Source: Bolinopsis microptera
Lineage: Eukaryota; Ctenophora; Tentaculata; Lobata; Bolinopsidae
Length of the DNA stretch: 64,000 bases
Direction: 5' to 3'
NCBI RefSeq assembly: GCF_026151205.1
Contig: NC_087072.1
Location: 23,019,603 to 23,083,602, forward strand
Every line of letters starts with the position of its first letter. Positions within the stretch are counted from its first letter, which is position 1. Position numbers and translations under genes: made by a program. This document shows, one piece after another, positions 21,000 through 33,009 of this stretch. Below the pieces are notes generated by a model. That model was not told the DNA's origin, made no database searches, and saw only the letters and a program-made list of their open reading frames with translations.

Positions 21000-23580
21000 C
21001 AAGTGACTTGCAAGTTGCAATGAAATTAACTACGGAAATCATCTTCAAAACAGTACTCTTTGTATTCAATATTATGATCTGATTAGAATGCCTGTGATCA
21101 CAGGGAGGAAGGTAATAGTATTCTTTGGTAGTCAGTTTTCATAATTATAGCATCAAAAAAATCCATCACAACCGAAGACACAGCCGATTAAAATATATCT
21201 CGCACTGAACTTGAAGTCTGAACATTTAAGTAATTACCACAAAACCGATAAAAATTACGTTAAAACAATCATCGCACGTGCATGTGCGTGCAACAACCCT
21301 TGTTACCGTGGTAACTATGCAACTTCCTATTTCTCATCTGATTTGCACGTGGGCGGTCGTGCAAAAAGAAATCTTTGAATTATTATAATCTGATAATTAT
21401 GAACTTATTTTCTGTGCACGATCGCCAATAGTTTAAAGACATTGCTTGGACATACCTGATGATGACAGAAATATATCCCTTTCTTTTCTGGAGAGTCGGT
21501 GGTCCGTGGTATTTATGTACGGCGTTTGTTGTGTCATCGAGTTTAGTTACCATTTTTTTGAGCACTCCTACCTTCACAATGTCTTCCTGGGGTAGATAAC
21601 TTTGTAGACAAGCTTATTTAAAGATACGTTAATAACTTGGTAAACTAGCTTATTTGCATGGTAGCAATACAATTACATTTCACCCTTTTTTAAGCTAATT
21701 GGTAGTTTCTCTAATTTTATTCGTATGTGTAATGAAGTGAGCTTTGAGTTTGGATTTAATGTTAGCTCTGCAACTAAACAGGCCAGGGTTCTCTGGGACT
21801 CTGAACAAATCAGTGTTCGTTCTTTTGAATCATGATTGCTGCATTTAGTTACTGTCTGCAGAAAATATTTTAAACTTTTACCGCTGTAATCTTCAAATTG
21901 ACAAAAATGGCAGATCCTCACTTATTTGACTGTGTTTGAATTACCTCAAAGCAGGTGAAATTATTGTGTGCAATCACGAACGAATTAAATTCACCGAATT
22001 AATATTGCTTGATTCGTGTATTGAAATGTTATGAAGTGAGATTGGATTTGAAATGTTTTATTTGAAACTTTACTAAAAATATCCTCGATACAATTTTGTA
22101 ACGATCACTTAACTTACGTACAACTTATGAAGCAATATATAACTTAAAGCCTATGTTAGACTTAATGACGCAAAACTAGAGCACAAATGGTTGTTTCCCT
22201 ATGGCTTTCCAACACTTCCAGTGCATGCGAGGTTGTCACGCGCAGTGCATGCACCAGTGGCACTACACAGTACACATTACACAACGAAGATGTTCATTTA
22301 ACTTGACAGATATTTTTTATCCTGTGGTCGTATAGAGAAAAACAAAGTAAAAATATATCAGTTTCTTTATCGCATTGTTATAATCTCATGTTTGTTATTA
22401 TTCCTTGCACTTGCCATGCAACTTTTAGTTGGGAAATATTCGTTACTTTTCCCATGCACCTAGTTACAGTTGACCACTTTCGCAGAAAACAAACTCCACA
22501 ATTAGTATAACTACTTTTATTTTAAGAAACGAGCTTACCGATTGCCGAAGCGAAATGAACCACGTTATTTTTTGCGCGACCAAATGTTTTAGCAGTGATT
22601 TAACTGTACGTGATGTGTATTTGATTAAATCCGAAAGATGTGAACAGTGAATAATTATCATTACAGTGGTTATTTCATAATAGGTGATCCACATTTAACT
22701 CCAGCGATTCAACTTTAAATACTTCCCATTATATGGCTGGGTTTCCTACTTTATCCAACTAGTAGTCGTACAAAGTTTAACTCAATATCTGCTTAAGTGT
22801 GGATTTTATAACAGAAATACTTGTAAATCCACAAAGCCGCACACAATGCAACTACCTACAATTTGATCCCTCCCAACTTACGAATCCGATCACTAATTCA
22901 CCTCAATTAGTGAGAACCAGACAAGATGCACCCGACGAATTATTAACGTTTGCCATGGGCATGGTACAAACAAATATGCATAAATAAATAGAACTATACT
23001 AGTAGGTGATAGGTCAAGTTTGCCGCCCTGCATATTTTATGTCGGGAACGATATAAATAAGGTTCTACTCTAACAACTAGTTAGAGTAGTTATAACAGCT
23101 ACCTGTTACAACACAGTTGCAGCAACTAAGCTGCATTGACGTCCTGAATATTTATAATGCCGTGGCTTTGATGTTATTATCATGGACTTTTTGGATAATG
23201 GGAACGGCCCGGAGGTTTAGTTTGAGTCGAAGTTGCTTGGGGATTGGCCTTTGGGTCGGTGAAGTTTGGTTTCCAAAACTCAGATGAGGGGACTGAATCT
23301 TTTTTTCATTTCTGTCGTAACCCGTATCACCGTTCGCCTGTTTTTGAAAATTGCACCCTCCAAGCTTTAATGGACGTTAAATTATTTTTCATTTATTCGT
23401 AAACCTAGTAATAGTAATGGATTACGTTAAGGAAACCTTACTCTATTCTGGTGTTGGTGAATGTTAAAAAATATTCGTTGAACTTGACTTATTAATAGAT
23501 TTGAAAATCAAATTTTACAAGATGCACCCGACGAATTTTCGTTATATATATTACATCTCCATTATCAAAATATCTTGCCA
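21000..23580. other. Spacer between the GPCR genes
   Basis: No coding exon recognised. A 21-bp sequence starting ACAAGATGCACCCGACGAAT occurs at about 22920 and again at about 23518, just upstream of GPCR copy 2, so a local duplication ends there. Confidence 0.4.
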
Positions 23581-23603
23581 CAAGGTCAATTGACACGGGA
23601 ATC

Positions 23604-24608
23604 ATGACTAACAGCACTCACGTAGCCTATATCACAGAAGTGGCCGGACACACTTTCAACGAGATCACGGACATGATAATTGGAGGACTTCTCATCTTCA
23701 GTATGACAGTTAGTCTCATTGGGAACATTCCAGCTTTTCTCTACTTCTGGTCGATCAGGAAGAAGTCCCTTCATTTTGCCCTCTACACAATCGTCAGCGC
23801 TGCAGACGTATGCACGTGCGTCTGCGCGTTCCCAGTGGTCGCTTCTTTGTTCAACAAACGACGCCCTACTTTGTTCAACAACTACACTTTCTGCAGTATC
23901 TGGACTTTAATATTCAACTTTCTTCAGAGGTTCACAATGTTCATGGTGTTGATGATCAGTGCCACAAGATGCATTGCTGTTTTCGCACCTTTTTACAAAA
24001 TCAACGAGAAAGCAGCAATGCTGGCATGTGCTTGTTTTGGGGCATTTATCATGGTAGTTGATATAGCATATGTTGCCACCGCTGAACTCAGCTTTCTCTA
24101 CTGGTCTCCTGGTGCCGGCAGCGGAGTGGCTCCGAGTGTTCTGCCTCCCGGCAAAAGCTGGACAATCTATATCCTTTTGCTCCTGGTCATAATTTTTGGG
24201 ATATCTTTGGCAGTGTTCGTCAGCTTTGTTCTGAGCACAGTGGCGCTGCTAAGACGAAAAGAGGCCAACACTGAAACTGCCAGAAAGTTCCGAGGGGTAA
24301 CTGTTACTATAGCTTTATTCACCGCAGTTTTTCTGCTGAACAATCTGCCCCTTTTTACTATGCAGCTCCTGCAAAGCTGCATTGAATGGTTTGAGTTGGA
24401 CGACTTTATTCAGAAAGTTCCGGTCCTGTTCTGGTACGGTTTTATGACGAGTCAGTTCTTCTTCACAACACTGAACACCGCTCTGAATCCTTGTCTGTAT
24501 TTAGTGCGGATGGAAAAGTTTAGAACGTGGGCATTTCAACGTTTTAGAAAACCATCTGCACTTTACACTGTCAACAGTGCAAAGCAGTCCAATAGTACAA
24601 AGGTTTAG
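23604..24608 (+). CDS. Rhodopsin-like (class A) GPCR, intronless, tandem copy 2 (334 aa)
   Basis: Same seven-helix receptor as 19979-20992, 3.6 kb downstream in the same orientation. The N terminus is longer (MTNSTHVAYITEV) and adds an N-glycosylation sequon (NST) facing outside. The same departures from class-A motifs are kept: TRC instead of DRY at the TM3 end, NNLP in TM6, NPCLY in TM7. Few residues differ in the body (for example N/E near the end of the third intracellular region), so the duplication is recent or kept similar by gene conversion. The C-terminal tail is shorter and ends QSNSTKV. A polyadenylation signal AATAAA lies at 24757. Confidence 0.9.
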   Translation: MTNSTHVAYITEVAGHTFNEITDMIIGGLLIFSMTVSLIGNIPAFLYFWSIRKKSLHFALYTIVSAADVCTCVCAFPVVASLFNKRRPTLFNNYTFCSIWTLIFNFLQRFTMFMVLMISATRCIAVFAPFYKINEKAAMLACACFGAFIMVVDIAYVATAELSFLYWSPGAGSGVAPSVLPPGKSWTIYILLLLVIIFGISLAVFVSFVLSTVALLRRKEANTETARKFRGVTVTIALFTAVFLLNNLPLFTMQLLQSCIEWFELDDFIQKVPVLFWYGFMTSQFFFTTLNTALNPCLYLVRMEKFRTWAFQRFRKPSALYTVNSAKQSNSTKV

Positions 24609-24829
24609 CGGAAACGTGGAAGGACAAAAAACATTATCACTTCAAAAATAATTTGCATTAAAATTTTAACTATGTGCATAAATCATTTTAATAGTTACTT
24701 ATACTTTGCATGAATAATAATGTCACGAAAGTCTATCAATTTTATATTTTCAACTGAATAAATCATTTCAAACATTTCAGTTTCTCACTTATTTTGCAAT
24801 CTAAAATCTAATGAATTCGCATGTTTGCG

Positions 24830-25728
24830 ATATTTGAGTGTTTTATTTTGATCAAGAGACATGATAAATGCTCGAAGGACCTCCGAAGGAAATTTATCAT
24901 CGAATATATCAGATGGTACAAATCACCCGTAGTAAATCTAACACCTGGTTACCTAGCTTATATTGTTATACTTATGTTATTTATATATATATATTATACT
25001 ACTGTGCAAAATTTATCATCTGAATCCAATCAATCTATTATATACATATTATCTATATCCCAAAGCTGTTGGACCATGTCAAACCATCGGAGTGCGGACA
25101 GCTTGAGTCAACAAACGTATCTTAATAGCGTAATCCGTGAAAATAGCATCACAATTGTTTGTTTTTGTAAATAAAATAAAATAGTGAGAGAGAGATCTCC
25201 TCTCTGTGGGGTGGTCACATATTGTGATGGCCCTGTTAAAGCTTAACAAATCTCAACATAGGTGACATAGGTAGGTGGTGTTAGGTGGCAATATCAGTAT
25301 AGTTTTGACATGGTTAAACGGAGATGAGGAGCCAAGAATAACAGGGAGGCTTGGTTGATGGGGAACACAGTTTATAAGAGAAAGTGATAACGTTAAGGTG
25401 AACAAGGTGCCGCAGCTGCAGTGGGATACTTACCTGGGATAATTTGAAAACAAACCATTTCAAGAACTTTAACATGTTTATGCGGCAGATGGCATAAATG
25501 CAATATACTGTGAGTCCAGACAACATCATTGATCGGTTTAGTTATTATCACCATATATCTGGTCATTGCGATTGACTAATGATTGCGATGAACAACCTCT
25601 AATCTGTAGTGATAAAACATAGAAATCGCCCAATCTCTTCGAAGTTAAAGTTCGAACACCTGGTGAATCTACAGTAATTGAAATATATTGTCATTTCAAC
25701 ATAAAAAAGTGCTATTTTTTGTTTCGGT
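24830..25728. other. No gene recognised
   Basis: AT-rich intergenic DNA with short frames lacking any recognisable domain. Confidence 0.4.
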
Positions 25729-26751
25729 ATGAGTGTGTTACTGTTACTAGTATTCTTCGCTCTATTCAACAGGTAATTTTATGACTTAAAGTCTACAAAT
25801 CCATTGGGGCACTTTTTGAGCTGTTTTAGAAGCTGTCATAATTTAACGATAATTTTCACAATCCATCTTTTGACATTCCGGCACATGAATATCCGTCAAT
25901 ATTCGTTCAGACCTTAGAGAATTGTCCAGTGCCGATGATCGGCGTAGTTTATATTTCCTTAATCTTTGCGTTTCATCCGTATTGAATAATCTATGTAATT
26001 ATACATGTTAAACTATTCTAACAGGAATTTAACCGCTGGAACAATACACGACCACTCGCATGATGTCGATGGATATGAGGCTTATCGTTTGACCAAGGCC
26101 TATGTATGCACTGGCGATGAGACATGGACCTTGAAGATTAAAAACCTTCCGCTAAGAGGACTAATGTTGCTGATGCAGGAATTAATGTGTGTGAAACATG
26201 TTCAAGTCCGAGATAGAGGTAAAAAGATCACCCACATATTTGAAGCCGCTGAAGGGATGAAAAAAACAGAAAAAACTCAAAACTGTTTATGGAATGAGGT
26301 AAAAGTAAATTTGGAGGCCGCGTTCTGTGAAGAAGAAAGCCATCTCATCCTGGAGATGACGATCAAGCTTCTAACCGTTTCGTGGTGTCCCTCTTTTCCT
26401 GACGAAACAGCAGCTAACATAGTCTGTTGGATCGGGGACTTCCTTACAGAACACGTAGAAGAAATCAAGAGAGTTGTCCAAAGATACGCCTGTGATGATT
26501 ATCAAACCAATAGCACAGCTCAACGAAGACCACGTGTAAAGCGACAGTACGATCTGAGCTCCATGGTGGAATTGATCAATCAATTGGCTTGCATCTATCC
26601 TGAATCAGTAGATGTCATCTTAAAAGAGAGCAGCATTGGCTGGCTGGATCTTAATAACAAGAAAAAAGTGGAGGCATTGCGAAAAACTGTTTTACCGTTT
26701 GTTTGTTGCATGATAGACTTTCTCAGGGAAAAAGAGGGCATAAAAACATAA
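25729..26751 (+). CDS. Secreted orphan protein, two exons (256 aa)
   Basis: Exon 1 (25729-25772) encodes MSVLLLLVFFALFNR, a typical signal-peptide core, and ends at GTAATT. Exon 2 (26025-26751) follows a TTCTAACAG acceptor and restores the frame through a split AGG codon (R-NLTAG). The mature part is polar and helix-prone with about ten cysteines, an N-linked sequon just after the signal (NLT) and a possible basic processing site RRPRVKRQ near residue 180. It ends DFLREKEGIKT; AATAAA follows at 26835. I do not recognise the family. An alternative single-exon start at ATG 26005 would lack the signal peptide, which makes the two-exon model preferable. Confidence 0.65.
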
Positions 26752-26759
26752 ACTTTGGT

Positions 26760-27660
26760 GTGACGGTGTGACGGTGGTATACAATAATTGAGAATTAATC
26801 AGAAACATTATCTCAGCTATTCATAGATCATACAAATAAAGCTAGTTGCAAATGGATTCGTGCTGATAAATTCCATTTATGTTTTACCAGTTTTAGGTAT
26901 TGGATACGGCAGTAATTATAAATACGAGCAAGCCAGAACAAGGGAGGAATGAACTAATAACAGCTCAAAATACCTCAATTTATATTGCAATATAGATTTA
27001 GAATTACCCGTTTTGAAACACTCATGCCAACTAACCTGGTAAGAGATGTCATCATTTTATCGTCTGGATATTTGTCACGTTTATTCATATTGATCACAGT
27101 AAAAGCAGCCATATCCATGCAGCTAAACCATGAAAATGAGATGTTACAAAATTTTAAAAGGTATTATTACATATAAGTGGACTGTTTTGAAATTTACCCA
27201 GATTAATTAATATTTTTATCGAATTACAGACTTCATATTTCGATGTAATGATATCTTATGAACCACGATTTAGATTTTATTTGTTACTGCATTACACAAG
27301 CAAAACTCGTTATGTGACTACTAAAATGTTAGATGACCGTATATTTAACAATAGAAATTATACACAAGTTCAAAAAACCACAATAAATTAAATTAGTTCA
27401 AGTAACCGAATGAGAACTGATAAGAGATGGATAGATATCTTTGTGATTCTAAGAAATCCACTTAATCTCGGAATGTAAAATAAGAAAATCTATGCGAAAA
27501 ATCTATGTCAATTTTAAATACCGCCCAGCTTCAATTAAAATATCCCCGATCTATTCCATATTTTAATCCTGAGCACAATAAAAAATTATCAGAGAAACTG
27601 TCTGAATCGCTTGTAAAGACTGTCTGTTCCTAATCAGGCATCAGCACGGAAATGGAAACG
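26760..27660. other. No gene recognised
   Basis: AT-rich spacer between the secreted gene and the 3' end of the Efg1-like gene. Nothing else is seen. Confidence 0.4.
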
Positions 27661-27669
27661 GCACTGTTG

Positions 27670-30600
27670 TTAACCTCGGTCAATGATGAAGAAGTCGTCT
27701 GTGGAAGAGGGAACTGGGGCTGGCTTGCTGTGAATTCGTCTCTCTTTTAGATTATTTGGTGGCAAGAGATTATTTATAATCTCAGGGAATAGTGATCGTG
27801 AAGGCAGTGAAGCCAATAACCTCTCCTATTCCAATGACCATAGTGCGTGATGAAGAATCACATCCTTTTCGAGGTGCTACTATTAAGCATTGTAATCTGT
27901 CCTGGGTGACTCCAGTATAAACAGATGACGTGCAACAAAACACTATGGATCTAGACAGGCAAAGGTCGATAAAAAACCGGGTGCGAGATGCTGGCAACTT
28001 CTCCTCTCTAAAAGTTTGCTACTGAAACATTACACACAAATCAAGGACGGTGTGCTTCTACCTCTGCAAGGTCGGGTGAGACCAGGATGACGGCAACTGG
28101 GCAAAGCCTCAGGGACCCCAGTGGCCTGATGAGAAGAGTGGTTGCTCGTCATAACAACAGAGTAATTAGTCAACAGATCGCTCATGTTGACACTGACTTC
28201 AGCAAGTCCAATCCTATCAACTACAGCAAACACTCAATGTACTTTGGAACCTGGAATGTTTTATCTTTAGTCAGCTCATCTTCACAGCTTTATCAACTCA
28301 GTCAGAACATTGATCACTACAGTCTTGATATTTTGGGTATTACTGAAACTCATATGCCAGGATCTGGAAGTACACTTTTGGACAATGGTAGTCTACTTAT
28401 TCATTCTGGTAGGGGAGATGGTATCAAAAGGCAAGGGGTTGGCCTATGTCTTTCCAAAAAGGTCAGGAACTCCCTGATCTCTTATGTACCTACATCAGAG
28501 CGGGTCTTAACAGCTAGGTTACACGGCAAACACCTCAACATATCTGTTGTTGTAGCCTACGCTCCGACTGACGGTGCTAATGACGGAGAGAAAGATCGTT
28601 TTTACAACGTTTTATCAGACACGTTTGGTGAACTGCCCCGACATGATCTGAAACTGCTACTGGGTGACTTCAATGGAAAAGTTACTTCAAACAGATATGG
28701 ATTCGAGGGAGTTATTGGTGGAGAATCTCTCCATAGTTCATCAAGCGACAATGGGACCAGGCTCATGGATTTCTGTGCAGCCAATCAACTTGTTATTGGT
28801 GGAACTCTGTTCCAGCATAGAGACATCCACAAGGGTACATGGCGGTCTCCTAACGGGTTAACTGTGAATCAAATAGATCATATTTGTATTAGTGGACGAT
28901 TCCAACACTCGCTACTCGATGTTAAGGTATGTCGTGGGGCTGACATTGGTTCAGATCACTATCTTGTTCGTGGACGGCTGCAAATCAAACTGCAGTCGGT
29001 AGCTAAGATCACTGCTAAAAGGCACGATGTGCCTGCTATCGAACATTTGCGAAACTCGTCTAAGGTTCAAGAGTACAATGTGGCTCTTCAGAACCGTTTT
29101 GATTGTCTGGCTAATGAGGTCAACCTTGAGGACATGTGGGATAATTTCAAGCAGACAGTCACTGATGTCTCGATGGAAGTGCTTGGAAAGCGTCCCCGGA
29201 AGGTTAAAGAACAACACCTTTCGCAAACCTCTAAGAACTTGATAGAGCAACGGGGAATGTTCAAACGGAGGGATCCCACTTCAAACGTCAATAGATCAGC
29301 CTACTCTAAACTTAATAAATTAGTTAAGAAAAGTTGTAAAATTGACGACAACAACTGGGCTACTAAAATAGCGACTGATCTAGAGGAGGCTTCTAAGAAA
29401 GGCCAGCAAAGGGAAGTTTGGGATAAGATAAAGAAGATTTCTGGGAAAAAGAAGAAGAAAGTGGGCATGTCAGTTAGGGATAAGGATGGTCATTTTATTA
29501 CAGACCCGGACAGTCAGAAGGAAAGGTGGAAGGAGCACTTTACTGAGCTCTTAAATCCTCCACTATCGGATGCCAATCTTGATGACCTCGATGGTGTGCC
29601 CTCACAACCGAGTTTTGACTACCTTTCTTGTTCTGATGGACCTCCTTCTAGAGATGAGATTAGTTATGCTCTAAAGAAACTGAAGAACTGCAAAAGTGCA
29701 GGGGTTGATGAGATAACTAATGAACAACTTAAGTATGGTGGAAGTGCTCTTGTTGGCCAACTAGAGCTACTGTTTAAAAAGGTATGGGAGGAAGAGGTGA
29801 TCCCTGAGGATTGGCTTAAAGGTGTTATAGTGGTTATCGGAAAGAAGGGAGACACCTCATACTGCTGCAATAATAGGGGTATAACTCTTAGGGCAACGTC
29901 TTCTAAGGTTCTTCAAATGGTTCTTCTTAAGAGGCTGGATGTTGGAATGGAGTGTCTTCTTAGGGAAAATCAGTGTGGGTTCAGACGGAACCGCTCATGT
30001 ATTGATCAGATTTATTCCATCCGCACCATTATTCACAACTGCATTGAGTTTAACATTCCACTTTATGTTAATTTCATTGATTTTAAGGCAGCGTTTGATT
30101 CCATCAGAAGAGAGTTTATTTGGTCAAGCATGAGACACTATGGACTTCCTGAGAAATATGTTAGAATCTTTCAGGCATTCTTCAACGGAACCATGAGTGC
30201 TGTCAGGGTTAATGGTGAAATGTCTGATTGGTTCTCTGTTAATTCGGGCACTGGACAGGGTGATATCCAGGGCCCCCCTGTATTTAATTTTTGTCTGAAC
30301 TTTGGAATCTTTTTGGCCGAGGTTCACAAGGCAATCAGTCATGGTGCTGTACTGCAAAAGGAACTAAAGGGTGCAGATGAAAAAGTTATCATGGACAGTG
30401 ACTACGCTGATGATCTGGCAGTGATGGACAATACTGAAGAAGGGCTGCAAGAGTCCACTGATCTTATAGCTTATTACACCTCTTATGCTGGGTTGAAGAT
30501 CAACGCTAAAAAGACACAATGCATGGCGATCAGCAAGTGTGCGTCCCAGCGACCTTACACCGAAAGAGACAGTATAAAGCTAACAGTGGAGGGAGAACCT

Positions 30601-32343
30601 GTTGAACAGGTCAGCAACTTTGTTTATCTTGGTGCCAACATCAGTGGGGATGGTACCATTGACCGAGATCTTGACATCAGGATCCAGCGTGCTAATGGTG
30701 CGTTCCATCAGCTTTGGAAGATATGGAACAGTCGAACTATAAGAACGCCCACCAAGATCCGTATCTACAAGGCTGCTGTTATTACTATTCTGCTATATGG
30801 AGCCGAAGTGTGGAACACAACAAAGAAGCAGATGAAACGGTTTGAGGTCTTCCATCTGACCTCCCTGAGAAGAATCTTGAAGATAAAGTGGTTCTTCCAT
30901 GTCTCCAATGAAGAAGTTCTCAGGCGTGCTGGAATTAAGTCTATCGAAACTTTCATCGGTGCGGCTAGACTAAGGTGGTACGGACATGTTGTCAGAATGC
31001 CAGAGACGCGGTTTCCCAATTTCTTACTGGATTGGAAACCAAACTATGGAAAGAGACTGAGAGGACGACCCCGCAAAGGCTGGATGGCCTGTGTACTCGA
31101 GGATGCGGCTGAATTTACAGGTGTCGATAACATCAGCAGAGATGCAGTAAAACAGTTGGCTCTAAAGCGAGTGGAATGGAGGAACATGTTACGCCGTAGA
31201 AGAGATGTGTGTGATGCAGGCCACTCCAACGACTAGGAGGAGACCTCTTCATGTAGCATGTATGTTTAGATTAAGATCTGGCGCCTGGGAGTAATGTGCT
31301 TGTTTGAGTTTCCGTGAGTAAATTAGTCAATGTTCTTATATTATGCATTGTTGTTGAACATAGATTTTCGATATTTAAGTTAGATTAAATTCAATTATCT
31401 AATATTTAATTTCAAAGTTGCAACAGTACTTTAGCATAAAAAGTGGGAAATTATGTACAGTGGGAAATTATGTAAAGCTTTTAGTTTTACCTGAAGTGAT
31501 TTTATTCTAGAGAGGGGCACGTTTTTATCTTTACTCCAAGACGCTTGAGACGCGTCTTCCAGATCTTTAATCAACACTTTCCCTGGTAACCAAGTTATTA
31601 ATGAATACTTGCCTAATTAACCAAATCTTGACTTAAAACAATAGCGGATAGTCTAAAATAAAACTAAAACAAAAAGTACATTTTATGTCCCTTTCTAGTT
31701 TCTATGGGCACGTGGAAATGGGGTTAGAAATAAGAAATTATTTATATTTGGAGTTTACCTGCGATGGACTGAAGAATCTCCTCCTGTCTGGCGATAACTT
31801 TATCGTCTGTGTACGGTTCTTTGGGAAGTAAAGATATGTACTTTTCACCCAGCGGGAAGAACTGTAATAATAATGAGGGTAATTTCAATTGAAACCGATG
31901 ACACGTAATGACGATTTGGAATCTGTGGAAAGATATCGAATTTAATTCGTAACAGGCAATAGCATGTATTTTGGAATAAACCGTTCATTTAAAATAGCCA
32001 TTACCACTATATAATTGATCTGATCTCGAATTTTCTGGACTTGAGGACTCTCGTCTCCGTGAACATTACGGGCGCTCTTTAGTTTTCGGAATAATTTCCT
32101 CTTCTCGAAGAATCGCACCTAGAGTAGGAATATAATCACTTTGAATTCACGTTTTGAAAATATAACTAGCAGTGTGATACTTAAGATTTATTGCTCATTT
32201 AATTTTGAGACCAATTAATGTGGAACTATCGATATGGTAATGGAATGTGAGTGTTGGTGGAGAGTAGACACACATTCCCTGCGAAATATTGTCATCATTA
32301 GGGGTCGTTCACATATTACGTAATCACTTTTTGGACAATTTTC

Positions 32344-32375
<32 letters not shown>

Positions 32376-32686
32376 TATTCGTAATCAGTTTTACACATCT
32401 AGCTATTGTATCAAAATTACGCTAGCGTAATCATTTGGAAACCCCCCTCCCCCTCGGCTGATTACGTAATATGTGAACGACTCCTTAGTGGAAAACGAAC
32501 CATTTTGTATTTGTCAGAAATCTTTGACTGCTGGGTGTTGACCAATTTATTTTGCAACATTTCAAGCCTTCTCTCGTTTTCTTGAACCACAGTCGGCGGT
32601 AAACTCTGAGCATTTTGGGAATTATTACCATTATTAATGGCTGAGACGGGGCCATGTTTTCCTAAAAATAACTCCTCGACACTGTC

Positions 32687-32722
<36 letters not shown>

Positions 32723-33009
32723 TTTTCTGGAAGTACAATTTAGTTACAGCGAATTTTAATTTTTATAGATGTGAAAATAACGATGTAAGAAATCCATCAT
32801 ATGTTCCCGTTTAATTTAAAGTGTAATATAAAATATAAATGATCAAAGCAATGACCCACCTCAACTCTACTCATGAGACGTTTTACATTTCTAATTTCAC
32901 GTTTTATCTTCCCAACGCTTTGGAGAGAAGAATCTTTCTTCTGTTAACCATTTTCTTCCTCTTTATTTTTGCTTCTGAGATTGATCTGGGATTCATGTGT
33001 TCGTTTCAT
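27670..33009 (-). CDS. Efg1-like rRNA-processing protein, six exons
   Basis: Minus-strand exons: 32860-33009 (MKRTHESQ ... KRLMSRVE), 32502-32640 (LPPTVVQENERRLEMLQNKL, KISDKYKM), 32005-32118 (VRFFEKRKLFRKLK ... RDQINYIV), 31759-31861 (FFPLGEKYISLLPKEPYTDD), 31491-31582 (KVLIKDLEDASQASW) and 27670-27741 (SSTDDFFIIDRG, stop). Phases agree from exon 2 to exon 6. The order IKREIRNVKRLM, LPxxV..E.ERRL, KYKMVRFFEKRK, FFP..EKYISL is that of the Efg1 family (nucleolar, 18S rRNA maturation). Exon 1 has an in-frame TAA after MKRTHES...EEENG, and its phase meets exon 2 only with a donor 4 nt further on (32856). The last intron holds an RTE-like LINE, intron 2 a MITE and intron 1 a C-run. The final exon is the least certain. 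Confidence 0.7.
28087..31236 (+). CDS. LINE polyprotein: AP endonuclease + reverse transcriptase (RTE-like), 1049 aa
   Basis: Uninterrupted frame from ATG 28087. Endonuclease motifs: YFGTWNVLSL, LGITETHM, LLGDFNGKV, QIDHICISG, GSDHYLVRG. RT motifs: SAGVDEITNEQLKYG, NNRGITLRAT, ENQCGFRRNRSCIDQI, FIDFKAAFDSIRREF, SGTGQGDIQGPPVFN and the catalytic SDYADDLAVM. The C-terminal region has LLYGAEVWNTT, the WYGHVVRMP segment and a basic GKRLRGRPRKGW stretch, as in RTE and related clades; clade assignment needs a tree. It lies in the last intron of the Efg1-like gene, antisense to it. Element ends could not be fixed. The intact frame suggests recent activity. Confidence 0.88.
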   Translation: MTATGQSLRDPSGLMRRVVARHNNRVISQQIAHVDTDFSKSNPINYSKHSMYFGTWNVLSLVSSSSQLYQLSQNIDHYSLDILGITETHMPGSGSTLLDNGSLLIHSGRGDGIKRQGVGLCLSKKVRNSLISYVPTSERVLTARLHGKHLNISVVVAYAPTDGANDGEKDRFYNVLSDTFGELPRHDLKLLLGDFNGKVTSNRYGFEGVIGGESLHSSSSDNGTRLMDFCAANQLVIGGTLFQHRDIHKGTWRSPNGLTVNQIDHICISGRFQHSLLDVKVCRGADIGSDHYLVRGRLQIKLQSVAKITAKRHDVPAIEHLRNSSKVQEYNVALQNRFDCLANEVNLEDMWDNFKQTVTDVSMEVLGKRPRKVKEQHLSQTSKNLIEQRGMFKRRDPTSNVNRSAYSKLNKLVKKSCKIDDNNWATKIATDLEEASKKGQQREVWDKIKKISGKKKKKVGMSVRDKDGHFITDPDSQKERWKEHFTELLNPPLSDANLDDLDGVPSQPSFDYLSCSDGPPSRDEISYALKKLKNCKSAGVDEITNEQLKYGGSALVGQLELLFKKVWEEEVIPEDWLKGVIVVIGKKGDTSYCCNNRGITLRATSSKVLQMVLLKRLDVGMECLLRENQCGFRRNRSCIDQIYSIRTIIHNCIEFNIPLYVNFIDFKAAFDSIRREFIWSSMRHYGLPEKYVRIFQAFFNGTMSAVRVNGEMSDWFSVNSGTGQGDIQGPPVFNFCLNFGIFLAEVHKAISHGAVLQKELKGADEKVIMDSDYADDLAVMDNTEEGLQESTDLIAYYTSYAGLKINAKKTQCMAISKCASQRPYTERDSIKLTVEGEPVEQVSNFVYLGANISGDGTIDRDLDIRIQRANGAFHQLWKIWNSRTIRTPTKIRIYKAAVITILLYGAEVWNTTKKQMKRFEVFHLTSLRRILKIKWFFHVSNEEVLRRAGIKSIETFIGAARLRWYGHVVRMPETRFPNFLLDWKPNYGKRLRGRPRKGWMACVLEDAAEFTGVDNISRDAVKQLALKRVEWRNMLRRRRDVCDAGHSND
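32299..32488. mobile_element. Palindromic MITE (GGGGTCGTTCACATATTACG)
   Basis: Ends AGGGGTCGTTCACATATTAC and its inverted partner TACGTAATATGTGAACGACTCCT enclose 140 bp with a run of about 32 C. It lies in intron 2 of the Efg1-like gene. A degenerate copy lies at 39018-39182 and a lone terminus at 37690-37714. Confidence 0.75.
32689..32722. repeat. Poly(C) tract
   Basis: About 34 consecutive C in intron 1 of the Efg1-like gene. Confidence 0.95.
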
